Source: Zygnema cylindricum (lineage: Eukaryota; Streptophyta; Zygnematophyceae; Zygnematales; Zygnemataceae). Taken from it: 64,000 bases of DNA. Location: positions 1 to 64,000 of the forward strand of contig JBBHKE010002811.1 in assembly GCA_037447655.1 (NCBI GenBank), written 5' to 3'. Below are positions 1-10,885 of this stretch, piece by piece; within the stretch, counting starts at the first letter, position 1, and the number at the start of each line of letters is the position of its first letter. The notes beneath the pieces were generated by a model, which was not told where the DNA came from, searched no databases, and saw nothing but the letters and a program-made list of their open reading frames with translations. Both the position numbers and the translations under genes were made by a program.

Positions 1-2097
1 AACCAAATGTTAGTCATTTAAAAGTCTTTGGTAGGAAATGATTTATCCTGGATACATCTAATTATAGATTGGAAATGGAACGGAAGGGATTACTGGGTAT
101 CTTTTTGGGATATGAAGATCACTCAAAAGGTTATCGAGTCTTTGTATTTGAAAGGCAGAAAAATAGTTGTAGCAAGGAACATAATTGTCAAAGATTAGCA
201 AGGCTCGATAGATTTGTTTGAATTGACAGAGCAACAAAAGCAGCAAAAAATACAAGAATATGTCATTTTAGATTGCATTCATGAAATTGTCCCGCAGGTG
301 CAAAACTTCCTGGTGGTAACCAAGGAGTCCACAATTCTCGAAGTTCTCCAACAAGTTCAATTCCAACTGGACCAACTGCGGACAAGGCAAACGAATCGCA
401 ACTAGCGCAATCATCGCAATGCACGGGAACCGACGATCTCAGATTCACAATTTCGTGGAGAAGAAGATCCAGCAGCCGCCTACAAGGAAGCTCTCACTTT
501 GCCTACTCGGTAGCCTTAGGGGAGCCTTTGACCATCCGAGAGGCCTTCTCATCACCAGAACGGAATCATTGGATGAAGGCAGCAAACGACAAAATGAAGT
601 CAATCATTGAGGCTCAAACATGGGAGCTTGTAGACCTTCTTCCGAACCGAAAAGTGATTGGCAGCAAATGGGTATTCAAGGTAAAGCTAAATCCTGATAA
701 CACCAGTGAACGATACAAGGCTAGACTTGTTGCAAAGGGATATAATCAGAAGGAACGAATTGATTTTGAAGAAACATTCTCTCCGGCTGTAAGATTTTTG
801 ACAGTTAGGATTTTGCTATCCCTAACTGCTTTAGAAAATATGGAAATACATCAGATGGATGTAAAGACGGATTTTCTGCATGGAGAACTAGAGGAGACCA
901 TTTACATGCAATAGCCTGAAATGTATGCAGAGCCGAAAAAAGAACACTTAGTATGCAAATTGTTAAAATCTCTGTACGACCTAAAACAGGCCCCCAGGCA
1001 ATGGAATCTGAAGCTAGATGAATTTTTAACTAGCTTAAGATTTCAAAAGATAAGTTTTGATCACTCTGTCTATGTTCTAAAAGGCGAGGATGGGATATTG
1101 TATATAGCAGTTGAAGTTGATGATTTACTGTTGATTAGCAAATCAATGGCTGAAATTATAAAAATCAAAATTGCCGTAAATTCACGGTTCGAAATGAAAG
1201 ACCTCGGTGAGGCAAAATATATTTTGGGTATCCAGGTAGAGAGGAATAGAGATAAAAGGTTAATAAAATTGACTGAAAAGAAGGCTGTTGGAAACATGTT
1301 AGATGAGTATGGAATGCGGGGGGCAAAATGATGTTTAACGCCAATGGAGTATCGACAGAAGCTAGAGGGAGAAGAGACAAAACTAGGTGTCATTATTAGT
1401 GAAATACAGAGCTAGGAGAGGATGATCATATGACACTAATACCTTACAGACAAATAGTGGGAAGCTTAATATATTTCATGAACTGTACCCGTCCCGATAT
1501 TGCTGTAGCAATTGGGGTACTGAGCAGAAGTCTGGAGAATCCGACAAAGTCAGACCGTTATGCGGCAAGGAGAGTCTTAAGATATCTGGTAGGAACCAAA
1601 GACCTCAAACTCACACTAGGCGGAGGAGAAGTGAAGCTGCAAACTTGGAGTGATGAAAGCTATGGCGACATGCTTAGCCGGAAATCCACCACGGGATTTG
1701 TTCTACAAATTGGGAACAGGACTTGCTGCTGGAGCAACAAACTTCAGAAGGTCACGGCACAATCAACGATGGAGTCAAAATATAGGGCAGCAAGTTCGGC
1801 CCTCAAAGAACTCCTATGGGTAAAATCCATGTTGCAAGAATTGAATACATGCAAGTTGGCCCACAAGTGATCTGGTGTGATAACCAGGCTCCCATTGCCA
1901 TTGCCTCTAACCCGAGTCATCACTTCAAGAGTAAGCATATGGATGTAAGATTACACTTTGTAAGAGAAAAAATGTTCTCTAGGGTGATTAAATTATGTTA
2001 TCTGCCAGATGCAAAAATGATTGCTGATGTGGTTACAAAAGCCCTTCTTGCTCCTAAACTGAAGTATTCTACGGATGCAGTGGGATTGAGTGAATAG
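1..2097 (+). pseudogene. Copia pol 3' half: integrase C-terminus, reverse transcriptase, RNase H (broken)
   Basis: The window opens inside a Ty1/copia polyprotein. Bases 1-205 encode the end of integrase, including the GYEDHSKGYRVF stretch typical of its C-terminal region. A linker follows, then reverse transcriptase at 528-1331 ([25 protein letters not shown], then LYDLKQAPRQWN) and RNase H at 1430-2097 (CTRPDIAVAIGVLSRS, MESKYRAAS, ending VTKALLAPKLKYS). The reverse transcriptase catalytic box, normally YVDD, reads EVDD, so a core residue is lost. An in-frame stop near 912, one near 1330 and frame changes near 1420 and 1860 break the frame. Such enzymes copy element RNA into DNA inside Gag particles; this copy cannot. 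The C-terminus resembles that of element B (CGLSE), placing it in the same wider lineage. The family assignment is secure. Confidence 0.9.
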
Positions 2098-2308
2098 CAG
2101 AGTTGCTGCACTGCGATACTGCCATGTTGCGCTAGTCTTAAGTCAGGGTATAATGGGACTAGGTGACTAGCAGCTATGCTGCCATGCTACGCTGCTATGC
2201 TGCCATGCAGCGCTACTATGCTACCATGCTGCGCTAGAGTGACATCAAAGCCGCGCGGCTCTGACATCGCAACTGCGGTGATACACTGAGTCTAAAGCTT
2301 TAGGGGAG
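2098..2308 (+). other. 3' internal region with short ATGCTGCCATG repeats and polypurine tract
   Basis: After the pol stop comes about 130 bp of imperfect repeats built on CTATGCTGCCATGC and GCGCTAG. The same words reappear at 39150-39300 inside element E. The segment ends in a purine-rich stretch (AAAGCTTTAGGGGAG, 2294-2308) directly before the LTR, the position and composition expected of the polypurine tract that primes plus-strand DNA. Confidence 0.7.
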
Positions 2309-3179
2309 TGTTGACTTTGGAAAGATTCAAGTCTCAGTAAATTAGTGTGACACTGAAAAGACAATAATCTACTGCGTAAGGGACACGTGTCACGTTTGAA
2401 TATAGTACAAGTGTTTTGGAATGCATGTCACTTGAACGGAACAACGCAGCTGCGACACACAGAGGTGAACGCAGCTGCGACGCAGAAAGTACAAACGCAC
2501 TTGCGATGATTTTCGATATGATATGTACGGACAACGCAACTGCGGTCAACGCGGATGGAAGCTAGTAAAGCAAAGACAACGCAACAGCGCAGGATTTGAA
2601 TGTGTTTTGGTACAGGACACCGCTGCTGGGATCGATATTAATCCAGTCAACCTACACGATTCATAAGAAGATCACGAGTGACATAGCCGACAATAATTTA
2701 TACAATCACTTAGTATAGATTATGAGTAATGCTGATTATACGATGATAGATTAGTTTGGCGGGATTAGGAATACTTTGATCTTAGTTGCAGGTTAGTTTT
2801 TAGACGTACTTTTAAGGTACACTTTTGTCAGCAGAACGACACTGAGAAGATACTCACTGACAGTATAAGAAGTAGGACTTAGGACATTTTATGTATCCAG
2901 ACTTCGAAGTAGTAAAACTGCAGACAGTTTTTGGGAAACTTGTGAGTATTATATCTTAAGTGTTGTCAGGTCAATTGCACAAAAACTTTATGAGTTGTCA
3001 ATGTTTATGCTTCTCTATAGTCCGATAGAGTTTTGTGAAGTTTGGATGCTTGTAAATGATTTGGTGAGCACTTGCAAACGACTGTTTGGTTGGATTCTTG
3101 ATAGCTTCTGAGAGTGTATCATGTCTACTACTACTACTACTGCTGATCCTCCACCTGCACCGGTGGTTGTAGAACAACA
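2309..3179 (+). repeat. LTR, family C
   Basis: An 871-bp LTR starts TGTTGACTTT right after the polypurine tract and ends GAACAACA. The right boundary is fixed by a second copy of its end at 60071-60426, where similarity stops at the same GAACAACA. The gag start codon at 3121 is inside the LTR. Upstream lies pol and downstream lies gag, so one LTR serves as the 3' LTR of the left element and the 5' LTR of the right one. Confidence 0.85.
2445..2589. promoter_or_regulatory. Cluster of CGCAGCTGCG-type palindromes in LTR upstream part
   Basis: Two perfect copies of the palindrome CGCAGCTGCG (2445-2454, 2470-2479) and three variants (CGCACTTGCG 2496-2505, CGCAACTGCG 2535-2544, CGCAACAGCG 2580-2589) fall within 145 bp. 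One more variant lies just before the LTR near 2269. Family E LTRs carry the same words (for example near 42360 and 42400). Their place in the U3 part of the LTR suggests transcription factor sites. That role is inference. Confidence 0.5.
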
Positions 3180-4205
3180 AGTTATGGGCCTGTCATATAA
3201 AATTCCTATCTTTTCGGTAGAGAAATATTCTTATTGGGCAGATATGGTGGAAACTCACTTTGAGAATATTAATGTTTTGGATATATTGGATGTTTCGCTT
3301 GATGAATCTGATCCATATTCGTCTAAGAAAAATGCAGAGGCTCGTTCCATTTTAAAATTTTTTATATTTGAGGAATTAGTTATGTCTAGGATAAAAATAA
3401 AAAAGGCAATAGATATCTGGAAATCTCTCAAAAATGATTATGAAAAAGCTAATGTCCAGAAAGAGCTTCTCTTGACTGGAAAAATTTGGGACTATAAGTA
3501 CACAGGTGGTGCGATGGCTGAATATACTAACAAATTTCGCATCATTGAAGATGCATATGCTTGTGTTGGTGGCATGTTACCTCGGTTTCAACAGGCAGTA
3601 TACTAATAAGGGGACTCCCTCGTAGTATGAAAGCAATATTTGATTCGCTGAAACAAAAAGATAAGGCTAGCTGGACATTACAATTAGCGATTAATATTTT
3701 ACTAGAAGAGGAGGCTACATCTCACATTCTCAGTGCTGAGCATGTAGCGGCTTTCAATGTTGACTTTGAGAGAAAAGGACAGTTTAATCAGCAAAGAAAT
3801 CAGTTTAATCAACAAAATCGGTTTAGACAATTTAACCAGAATGGAAATAGACAATCTGACAATGCATGTTTTTATTGTAGTGAGAGAGGTCATGGATATA
3901 AGTTCTGTCCTAAACTTAAAAAGGCTAACGGTACAAGGTTATATAGGTCGGGATGGCAACAAAGTCAGTTTTACAAAAACTTTACGAGGCCAACACCTCG
4001 TGGAAATGCATTTTTTTCGGCTTCTTCGTCACTCCAAGACAAAACTCTGACCTTTTCTAAGGAGGCTGAAACGGATCTATTTGCAATGGCGGCAGCGATG
4101 GAGGGCCCAAAAGACCCCAGATGGATCATGGATACAGGGGCATCAACCCACATATGCTGGAACAATGGTATCTTCTCCTTCAAATATCGTCAGGTCTCCA
4201 GATGA
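3121..4205 (+). pseudogene. Copia gag and start of protease (one frameshift, truncated)
   Basis: Gag begins in the LTR with a Thr/Pro-rich leader (MSTTTTTADPPPAP), then QVMGLSYKIPIFSVEKYSYW, the conserved start of copia Gag capsid. The first frame stops at 3606; coding resumes in another frame with LIRGLPRSMKAIF, so one frameshift near 3600 splits the gene. A Gln/Asn-rich stretch leads to a complete CX2CX4HX4C zinc knuckle (CFYCSERGHGYKFC, about 3868-3909), which binds element RNA. The protease active site follows as WIMDTGAS near 4120-4145. Similarity stops at about 4205, so most of protease and all of integrase, reverse transcriptase and RNase H are missing. The (CTA)n-like repeat at 3122-3141 encodes the Thr run. 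Confidence 0.88.
3180..3194 (+). other. Decayed primer-binding site of family C
   Basis: AGTTATGGGCCTGTC directly follows the LTR end. It aligns with GGTTATGGGCCCACC of the intact family A elements, with several substitutions. Confidence 0.6.
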
Positions 4206-4689
4206 CGTCGCATCGCCACGTTCACGCGAAAACGAAATTGCGGCAAAGCAGATTCTCGGAAATATGACGCTATATGTCGGTCATGTCACGCTGGCATCTA
4301 CGGAATCAATTGGATGCTGTGAGCATAGAAACAGCATAATGAAACTTTTGGAAGCGAATACCTTTGGATCCAAGAAATGAGCTCCACCGCGGAGTCACGC
4401 CTTCAGTTGCTCTCAGAAGTCAGAACCCGGCAGTCCTCTTTCCGCAAGACGACATCGTGCGCATGTGCAGGACAGTCCTGTAGTTCGGCGCACGTGACGG
4501 TACTTTGTCATTTCCCCAAAAAGGTTGAAAGCGCCACGTTGGACATCGAGATTTATCTTGACTTTGTCGGTTCAGTACACCGCCAATCGCTATTAGAGTA
4601 AAGGAGTAAGGGTACTTTCGCATGCACCTGAAACTTAGTCGTGTTACTTTGTTTTTTAGCGAAGATTCTTCGTACAGATTTCAGTGCAT

Positions 4690-4965
4690 TCGCATGTAAA
4701 GAAATGAAATCGTAACTTTAGATTGTGACGGATGTAGACGTGGGTGTAATTTGTGACGATTGTAGACGAGTACAAAACTCGCGACAATTGATGACGTTTA
4801 CAAAATAGAGACGTTTAGCTACTTGTGACATTGTAGATGTTTAGGGTTTGTGACATTTTGACGTCACGCTCAAATTATGATAGCGTCGACGTCATTAATT
4901 CCAAAACATTCCGCCATGGTTTTCCGATTTTGTTTTTTCGTCCGTTCTCACTCAACTTGCCACCA
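4690..4965. repeat. Dispersed repeat with TGTGACGATTGTAGACG words, copy 1
   Basis: A stretch containing GTGACATTGTAGAT, ACGTCGACGTCA-like words and TTCCGCCATGG has a diverged relative at 25540-25850 in the same orientation and word order. Related words (AACTTTGTGACGATTGTA) recur in the tandem repeats at 55464-56160. The repeat type is unknown. Confidence 0.5.
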
Positions 4966-5070
4966 AAATAAGCTAAAAGACAGCCAAAAGAAATATTTCT
5001 TGTAGATATTTCATTTGATACCTTTCTTGCCTTTTTTCATTGCAAAAGTTGTGAGATAGACGTGTTAGTG

Positions 5071-5095
5071 AGAGAGGGAGAGAGAGAGAGAGAGG
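5071..5095. repeat. GA microsatellite
   Basis: An almost uninterrupted run of AG dinucleotides of about 25 bp. Confidence 0.8.
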
Positions 5096-5299
5096 CGCTT
5101 TCACGGACTTCGCTTTTGCGAAATTGCGTCCGTTGGTCGAAACCCCCTCCACGGCCCCTGTACGGGAAAAAGCGCACGGAAAAAAGTCACGCACAGGCTG
5201 TAAACGTGCGGTGGGTTTTTTTTTTGGTACTCCGCGCTCAAAAATTGTAACAAACTTCCGGCACGTGCGACAACATCTGCCTATTCGTTTACCTCATAG

Positions 5300-5343
5300 A
5301 ACTTTATTTAAAATCACCTCGCGAGGTGATTTTATATAAAGTT
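5300..5343. repeat. 44-bp near-perfect palindrome without spacer
   Basis: Two 22-base arms (5300-5321 and 5322-5343) are reverse complements with one mismatched pair, meeting at the centre TCGCGA. There is no loop, so the duplex could extrude a cruciform. Confidence 0.85.
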
Positions 5344-6097
5344 TGAAGATGAGCTGGAAGGACGCGAAAGTGGGTCGAAATGAGCTTGACAACAAATTGC
5401 AGTACATATAAAGTTGTAAGGTAACGTAACTTGTACGGTGTTCGGGTGCGTCTCCATGTGCCTAAGGGTTTTTTTCTGTCGTTTTCCTCTAAAAGTTAGC
5501 GTCGTACCACTTAAGTGTCAACCGTACAAAAAAGTAGAAAAAAGGAGAAGTACATTTTGCGTGATCATCGAATTTAAAATGTACTACATATTATTTTATG
5601 CTACCTTGAATAGCATAATGAAAAAAATAATCATTTACTCTATTTAACGTGATAGAGCCGAAATTTAGGGCGACCGAATTAGCGTTATTTACTCTATTTA
5701 CGATTCGCGGTGTAGTGTACGGATATTGAGAACACAACAACGTGGCGTGATGTGACGGGAACGCACGCGCCAAAATTTAAAGTACGATATTGTACGTTAC
5801 TGAATCGAGCATTTTTACTTTTTTAAGTGTGCAGGTCGCGTGTGAGGGTGTCCACGTCGCCCCCCTTCCCATTTCTCTTCATTTCGCTTTAGGGTAAAGT
5901 TACATTAGACGAAAAGTGGGGTTCGTTACTGGACCCCGTACGTTTTCGGACAATGCCGTACAGAACCGTACCAAAAAAAAAAAATTGTCCGACGAAACAT
6001 CGTTACTGGAAAGTTGTTGGGAGGCTCCAACGATGTAGGCGTAATTCCTGACCGTTGGATGTTTCACTTTTTGAGATCCGTGAAACAATTGCGCTCA

Positions 6098-6154
6098 TCA
6101 TCAAGTGGGCCCCAACTCTCCTCGGTGAGTAGAGTTGGGGCCCACTAGATGATT
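6098..6154. repeat. Inverted repeat, 23-bp arms and 11-base loop
   Basis: Arms 6098-6120 and 6132-6154 pair with a single mismatch and include the GC-rich core AGTGGGCCCCAACTCT. The spacer is CCTCGGTGAGT. It looks like a strong hairpin, possibly part of a foldback or MITE-type element. Neither boundary could be confirmed. Confidence 0.8.
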
Positions 6155-6723
6155 TCCATTGGTACACGTGAAAAAGCAAAAACATATCTACTTTGAACAA
6201 GCGATCACAGGCGTGCACGTCGTACAAGCCATGTGCCGCCTGCCACGCCAGATACACATCAATCGTAAGTATCATCGCACACTCCGTCTGACATCCACCG
6301 ACGATCAAAGTTTGCTACGTCTTTTTGAAATTGTGGTTCGAAATTTTGATTTCCATTTTCAAAGTTAAAATTTGGCCGCAAACTTTTCGTACGAGTCATT
6401 AACCACCTCCGCTGGTACAGATATTATCGTTCAAATTTTCCGTTTGAAGAATCTTTTTAGATTTTCAAAATGTGAACACTAGCTGCGTGGCACCAATCAT
6501 AATTTCGATAGGTTTTTCACTGGCCCGACACAATGGAGCGGACTTCCAATAAACCTTGTCAGTAGACTTCTCCGTACATTTACTGGGACCGCCTAATGGA
6601 ACTTCACCCTTACTGGTGTACCGGTATTGATGACACGACACATTATACGTGACACCAACACTGAAATTACGTTAGTGAACGGATATTGAGAACACGACAA
6701 CGTGGCGTGATGTGACTTGATCG

Positions 6724-7578
6724 TGTTGTTTTGTGACAACCGTAGTAGCACCAACTGCCACTGGATCACAAGCCATCACAGAACCAAAGGGGAAGCACTC
6801 AAGATACCGACTTCGGCCCACTACACAAAGCAGTCAATATGGCCAAATGGCCCCAAACTACACCAGCGCGTAGTTTACCACGTGTGCTGACAACTCACAA
6901 AGTTTCAAGCAAAACGCCCAATTAAACCAAGAGATATAGCCCAAAAAATATCCCTTAAAATGCACAAAATGTGCCCTTTGAAACCTTGTACAAATAATAC
7001 ATAAAAATCATTAAGTCCTAGAATTTATAGAAATAAAATTTACTACTACCTAACTAGCCGATCACAACACTGTAGAGAATGTTACGGTAATCTTTAACTG
7101 TACTCTAATGTAATCTAACTGAATATCTGATGTTTGTTAAATTCCTCAGCCGTGCGTCTACTGTTTCGTACAAGCAAACAAAACCTTATTGTCTACAGAA
7201 GCCTTTTACTAACTCTACACACCAATAAACAAATACATGTGACAACAAACTCCCGTTTCCACAAAGTTATCACCGACATTGAAACCTTATACGTGACGAG
7301 ATCCGCCTCGTCAATGTGGTCCACTTTCAGATTCTGGTAGGTCTTTGTCGATCCAATCTTTTCTATCGGACTGTATGTTATAATTAAATAATACGCGCCA
7401 TTTTGTAATCTTTCTTTTACTGAGTAACTTTTTGATGTGATCTCATTAGTTTCGTATTGTCCAGATTATCAATTACACTAATTTTGACACGCAGTTTGAA
7501 ACAACTCTGAAATTTTTTCTAAGTCTTGTATTTTCCTCTCACAGAATATAGAGATGACTAAAATTTTCAGAAACAACA
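6724..7578 (-). repeat. 3' LTR of element D
   Basis: 855 bp. On the minus strand it starts TGTTGTTTCTG right after a polypurine tract (AAAGCTTTAGGAGAG, rc of 7579-7593) and ends in CA at 6724. It matches the three pieces of the D 5' LTR in order. Confidence 0.75.
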
Positions 7579-9740
7579 CTCTCCTAAAGCTTTAGACTCT
7601 CTAAGCCAATTAATCCATAAGGATCCATGGAACTAGACTAGAACCACCTAAATACCATAAGTAGATTTACGCTAACTTCGAGTTTGTCGTTGTTGGTTTT
7701 TGTAGACTTATGCTCAAACCTCCTATGACTGCTCCAATACCATCCATAATGAATTAGAATCCAAAAAGTGTATCTTTAGAGATTCTTTACCGTAAATTTC
7801 GATTCCCCTAACTCCTGACTGTCTGTTACAATGGTGTCAAAATTTGTCTCTCTACCATCTAATTTGTGTCCGAATTCCGTAAAAGTAGCAATTTCCTTTT
7901 CATCCATCATTTCAATTTTTTTTAATATATTTCCTATTGCCTTTTTTCATGTCAATCTGATGATCGTGTTATTCCTACCTTTTTCTACTTGTATAATAAA
8001 GATATTTTTAGTCTCCTCTAAATTTTGCAATTTGAACTTGTATTTTAAAATTGTCTTAATTTTGATTTTTCTTTCAAAGATTATTTCTATAATTTTTAGG
8101 TCATTTCTAACACCTTTCTGATCCGATGAAAGTTCCACACTTTCCCAAGTTTGGGCGTCCAAAATAGGTGTCACAGTATCATATGTTGCAGTTACCTTAT
8201 GCTCTTTTTCTGGTTCTGGTTCTGAAATTGCTTTTTGAAAGGTAAGAGGCTCCCCTTGATTTTGAAATAGTGTGTAACGGTTTTCAATAGCATTTTGCCG
8301 ATTAATTTCCATCCCCCCCCTCGGAAATTATGAGGCTGGAGGCGAAGGTTTTGTCCAATTGCCAGTTTTTGGTTTTTCCGCCAGCAACAGTCCATCTGTG
8401 CTTAAAATTCTTGGTCTAACGACGAGGGGTCTCGTCGCTTGTCAAAAAATATGGCATAATTTTCGTTACTTTTGGTACACCCTTTTGTTGACGTTTTTTA
8501 GAATTTTAGCAACGATATGATCTCGTCGCTGGTTCAACGATAAAGTTTTTTTGTTGCTACTTGTTGTTTTTCCTCCGGCCCTTGTCATTGATGATCTAGC
8601 GATGAGACATGCACCTTCTCGAGTTCTTGTAACGTTACAACTTGATCTATCCTGTGTTTAAAGATGACATAGTCACTAACTTTTTTTGCCTTTCTACCAA
8701 TTGACTAAGAAATGTCAGCTAATTTCTCTTCTACTTTGATAATGATATTTTTTGTAATTACTATCCTGATTTTCTCAGGTACATTTACTCTTTATTTTAA
8801 TGAAAAATCATCGTAACAAACTTCGAGTTCGACTACGAGTCCTGGTATACCTTTCACCTCCATTTTCCACTTAGTCTAAGTACTATAAGGAATAAGAACC
8901 TTGCTACCAAATACAGTAAGATGCCTAACTATTGGTTTTCTTCCTGTCCGCATCTCATGAGGTGACTTTCCTTTGATTACTCTAGACTCTACTCTATTTT
9001 CACTAAGATGCCTAACTATTTGTTTTTTTCCCGTTCGCATCTCATGAGGTGACTTTCCTTTGATTACTCTAGACTCTACTATATTTTTAATATATGGGGC
9101 AAAATTTAAAGCCTCAACGCAAGCTTTCAAATCTACACTTTTGTCTAAAAACATCGATGTGGCAATTTCACTTAATGTTCTATTTACTCACTCGCTTCCT
9201 CAATTTTCTCTAAATATTTATAAAGTATTTCATTTTCTTCCAGATAAGTAATGAAATCTCGTGATAGATGCTGTTTTTGTTGTCCAATCTCAATGTTCGT
9301 ATTCGAATTCTGTGAATTTTCTCGCTCCAGGTTTTGAATTTTTTGAAGTGGGAAAACACTTCACTTTTTTCCTTCATGAAATAATTTTTCCGTGAAGTGT
9401 GAATAGTCATCTGTGAACGTCACCATGTATTTGTGAACGTCACCATGTATTTTATGCCTTCGTTGATGCAATTTTAGTCGGCCCCCACACATCCAAGTGA
9501 ACTAATTCTAACATTTTTCCTGTTGTATAGTTACTGCTACAAAAAAAAGGATTTATATGTATCCCTTCAAGAGCACATCCACTGCATAATATTTTTTTTT
9601 TTTTGCTAAATGCTACACTTTCTATAATAACCTCCATTTTCGTATCCATTTCCCCGCCAAAATATCTTGTAGTCGTGTTAAAAATGTCATTTTCTTTTGC
9701 TCAGCAAAACTCACTTATTAATCTTTATTTTTCGTCATAT
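7579..9740 (-). pseudogene. Element D pol, heavily degenerate
   Basis: Read on the minus strand from the right: integrase start at 9452-9649 (CSGCALEG, then LVHLDVWGP, the first catalytic Asp region), a badly eroded integrase core at 9210-9410 (TLRLDNKN where relatives have IRSDNGGEY), integrase C-terminal part at 8876-9154, linker, the start of reverse transcriptase at 8110-8160 (DAQTWESVEL), its end at 7947-8110, and a trace of RNase H near 7694-7740. The reverse transcriptase core with its YVDD box is deleted. A block at 8410-8640 fits no pol region and contains the inverted repeat CGACGAG-GGGT-CTCGTCG, so it may be a small insertion. The element cannot make any enzyme. Confidence 0.75.
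8921..9094 (-). repeat. In-frame 87-bp tandem duplication in integrase C-terminal region
   Basis: Two 87-bp units (8921-9007 and 9008-9094) differ at a few positions. Each encodes ESRVIKGKSPHEMRTG and RHL on the minus strand. 87 bp is 29 codons, so the frame survives through both copies although the gene is otherwise dead. Confidence 0.85.
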
Positions 9741-10082
9741 TTGAGGTGAAGGCGGATTTTTGTGTAGGTTGGCGAAACTTCGATTTCCGTAGACACTATC
9801 CTGGACGAAATTTTTAAATTTCAGCAGCCTTTTTATAGTTTGGAAAACTTCTATATCTATGTTATTTTTCATTTCAATAATAACATATATCAAGTTTTTG
9901 AGGATATTGAATCTGACTATTCTGAAACTATTTTTTTCGAACGCTTTATGTATTAAAAGCTTCAGCTTGTGTGCTACCTTTAAAAAGTTTTTGACTTGAT
10001 TCTTCATCTAAGACATACTAAATTGCTATCGTTAGATTCTAGTTAGCCTGCAATAATTTTTTCAAATTGTCAAAGGCTCTTT

Positions 10083-10200
10083 GATATTCACTAGGAAGCC
10101 CTCTCACTCCTTTATATTCAGTAGGAAGCCCTCTCATTAGGAAGCCCTCTCATTAGGAAGCCCTCTCACTCCTTTATATTCACTAGGAAGCCCTCTCATT
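10083..10200. repeat. Local repeat of AGGAAGCCCTCTCA inside dead gag
   Basis: AGGAAGCCCTCTCA(T/C)T occurs five times in about 115 bp, at two spacings: 16 bp, and about 36 bp with an added TCCTTTATATTCA(C/G)T. The 16-bp steps are not a multiple of three, so these arose after the gene died or by replication slippage. Confidence 0.8.
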
Positions 10201-10597
10201 AACAACAGTGCTTGTTGGTCATTAGGAAAAGTGCCACTTGAACAAGCATTTTTACAAGTAATTTCTTAAACAGTAACACTATATTGCCTTAGTACCACCA
10301 AAGTGCTTGTACTCCCAAATTTTCCTAGGGTGTTGAACATTAGTCTTGATGTGTACGTCTTTCAATGACTTCCAAATTTCCAACGCCTTTTTTATTTGAA
10401 TATGCACCATTCTAAGATCCTTTGAAATAAGTAATTTGTTGATGTGGAGACACTCCAAATTTTTATTTTTCCAGCTGGCATCCTATTCAGCTAGAGATCC
10501 ATCCTACACATCCATAAGGTTTATATTTGTCAAATATACCTCCACCATATCCGCCCAATAGATATAGTCCGTGCCGTAAAAAACAAGTAACTTTGAG

Positions 10598-10612
10598 GGA
10601 GGGCACGTAACC
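10598..10612 (-). other. Primer-binding site of element D (diverged)
   Basis: Minus strand GGTTACGTGCCCTCC next to the LTR end. It differs at three positions from GGTTATGGGCCCACC of A1 and A5. Confidence 0.6.
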
Positions 10613-10885
10613 TGTTTTTCTGTGACATTTGGAGCAGCACAAAGTGACACTAAACCACAAGCCATCACACATCTGAAGCAGCACGAACTGCCACTAAATC
10701 ACAAGCCATCACATTACCAAAAGGGGAAGCACTCAAGATACCAACTTTGACCTATTACTTAAAGCAATCAATATGGCCAAATAGCTCTACAATCCACCAA
10801 AACACATTCTCTTGCATGTGTTAACAACTGACATAAATTCATGCAAAACGCTCAATTAAACCAAGAGATATAGCCCAAAGAATAT
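10613..10885 (-). repeat. Element D 5' LTR, piece 1, ending in TSD AATAT
   Basis: It matches 6724-6960 of the D 3' LTR, including CACAAGCCATCACA and CCAAGAGATATAGCCC. The last five bases (10881-10885, AATAT) are the target-site duplication of A1. Confidence 0.8.

Larger units (their letters stand above)
4206..6723. other. Unassigned interval without recognisable genes
   Basis: No frame here gives a protein I recognise. The part around 4200-4560 looks more GC-rich than its surroundings. Distinct features are a GA microsatellite, two inverted repeats, and a roughly 45-bp sequence present twice (near 5715-5758 and 6675-6716, containing GGATATTGAGAACAC and ACAACGTGGCGTGATGTGAC). These suggest unrecognised non-coding transposons. 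Confidence 0.5.
9741..10612 (-). pseudogene. Element D gag, degenerate
   Basis: On the minus strand the gene starts with QVTCPPSKLLVF just after the LTR and continues with YIYWADMVEVYLTNINLMDV, close to the Gag start at 3200-3300 (YSYWADMVETHFENINVLDI). Further on come KKALEIWKSLKD and KIWEYKHFGGT, also shared. The region at 9741-9870 still resembles the zone after the zinc knuckle (RQPTQKSAF). Stops occur throughout. A run of short duplications at 10083-10200 expands the LPSEY-coding stretch. Confidence 0.7.

Noticed and set aside
10083-10200. CRISPR-like array of short repeats
   Set aside because: Repeats follow one another at irregular 16- and 36-bp steps without unique spacers, inside a dead gag in eukaryotic DNA.
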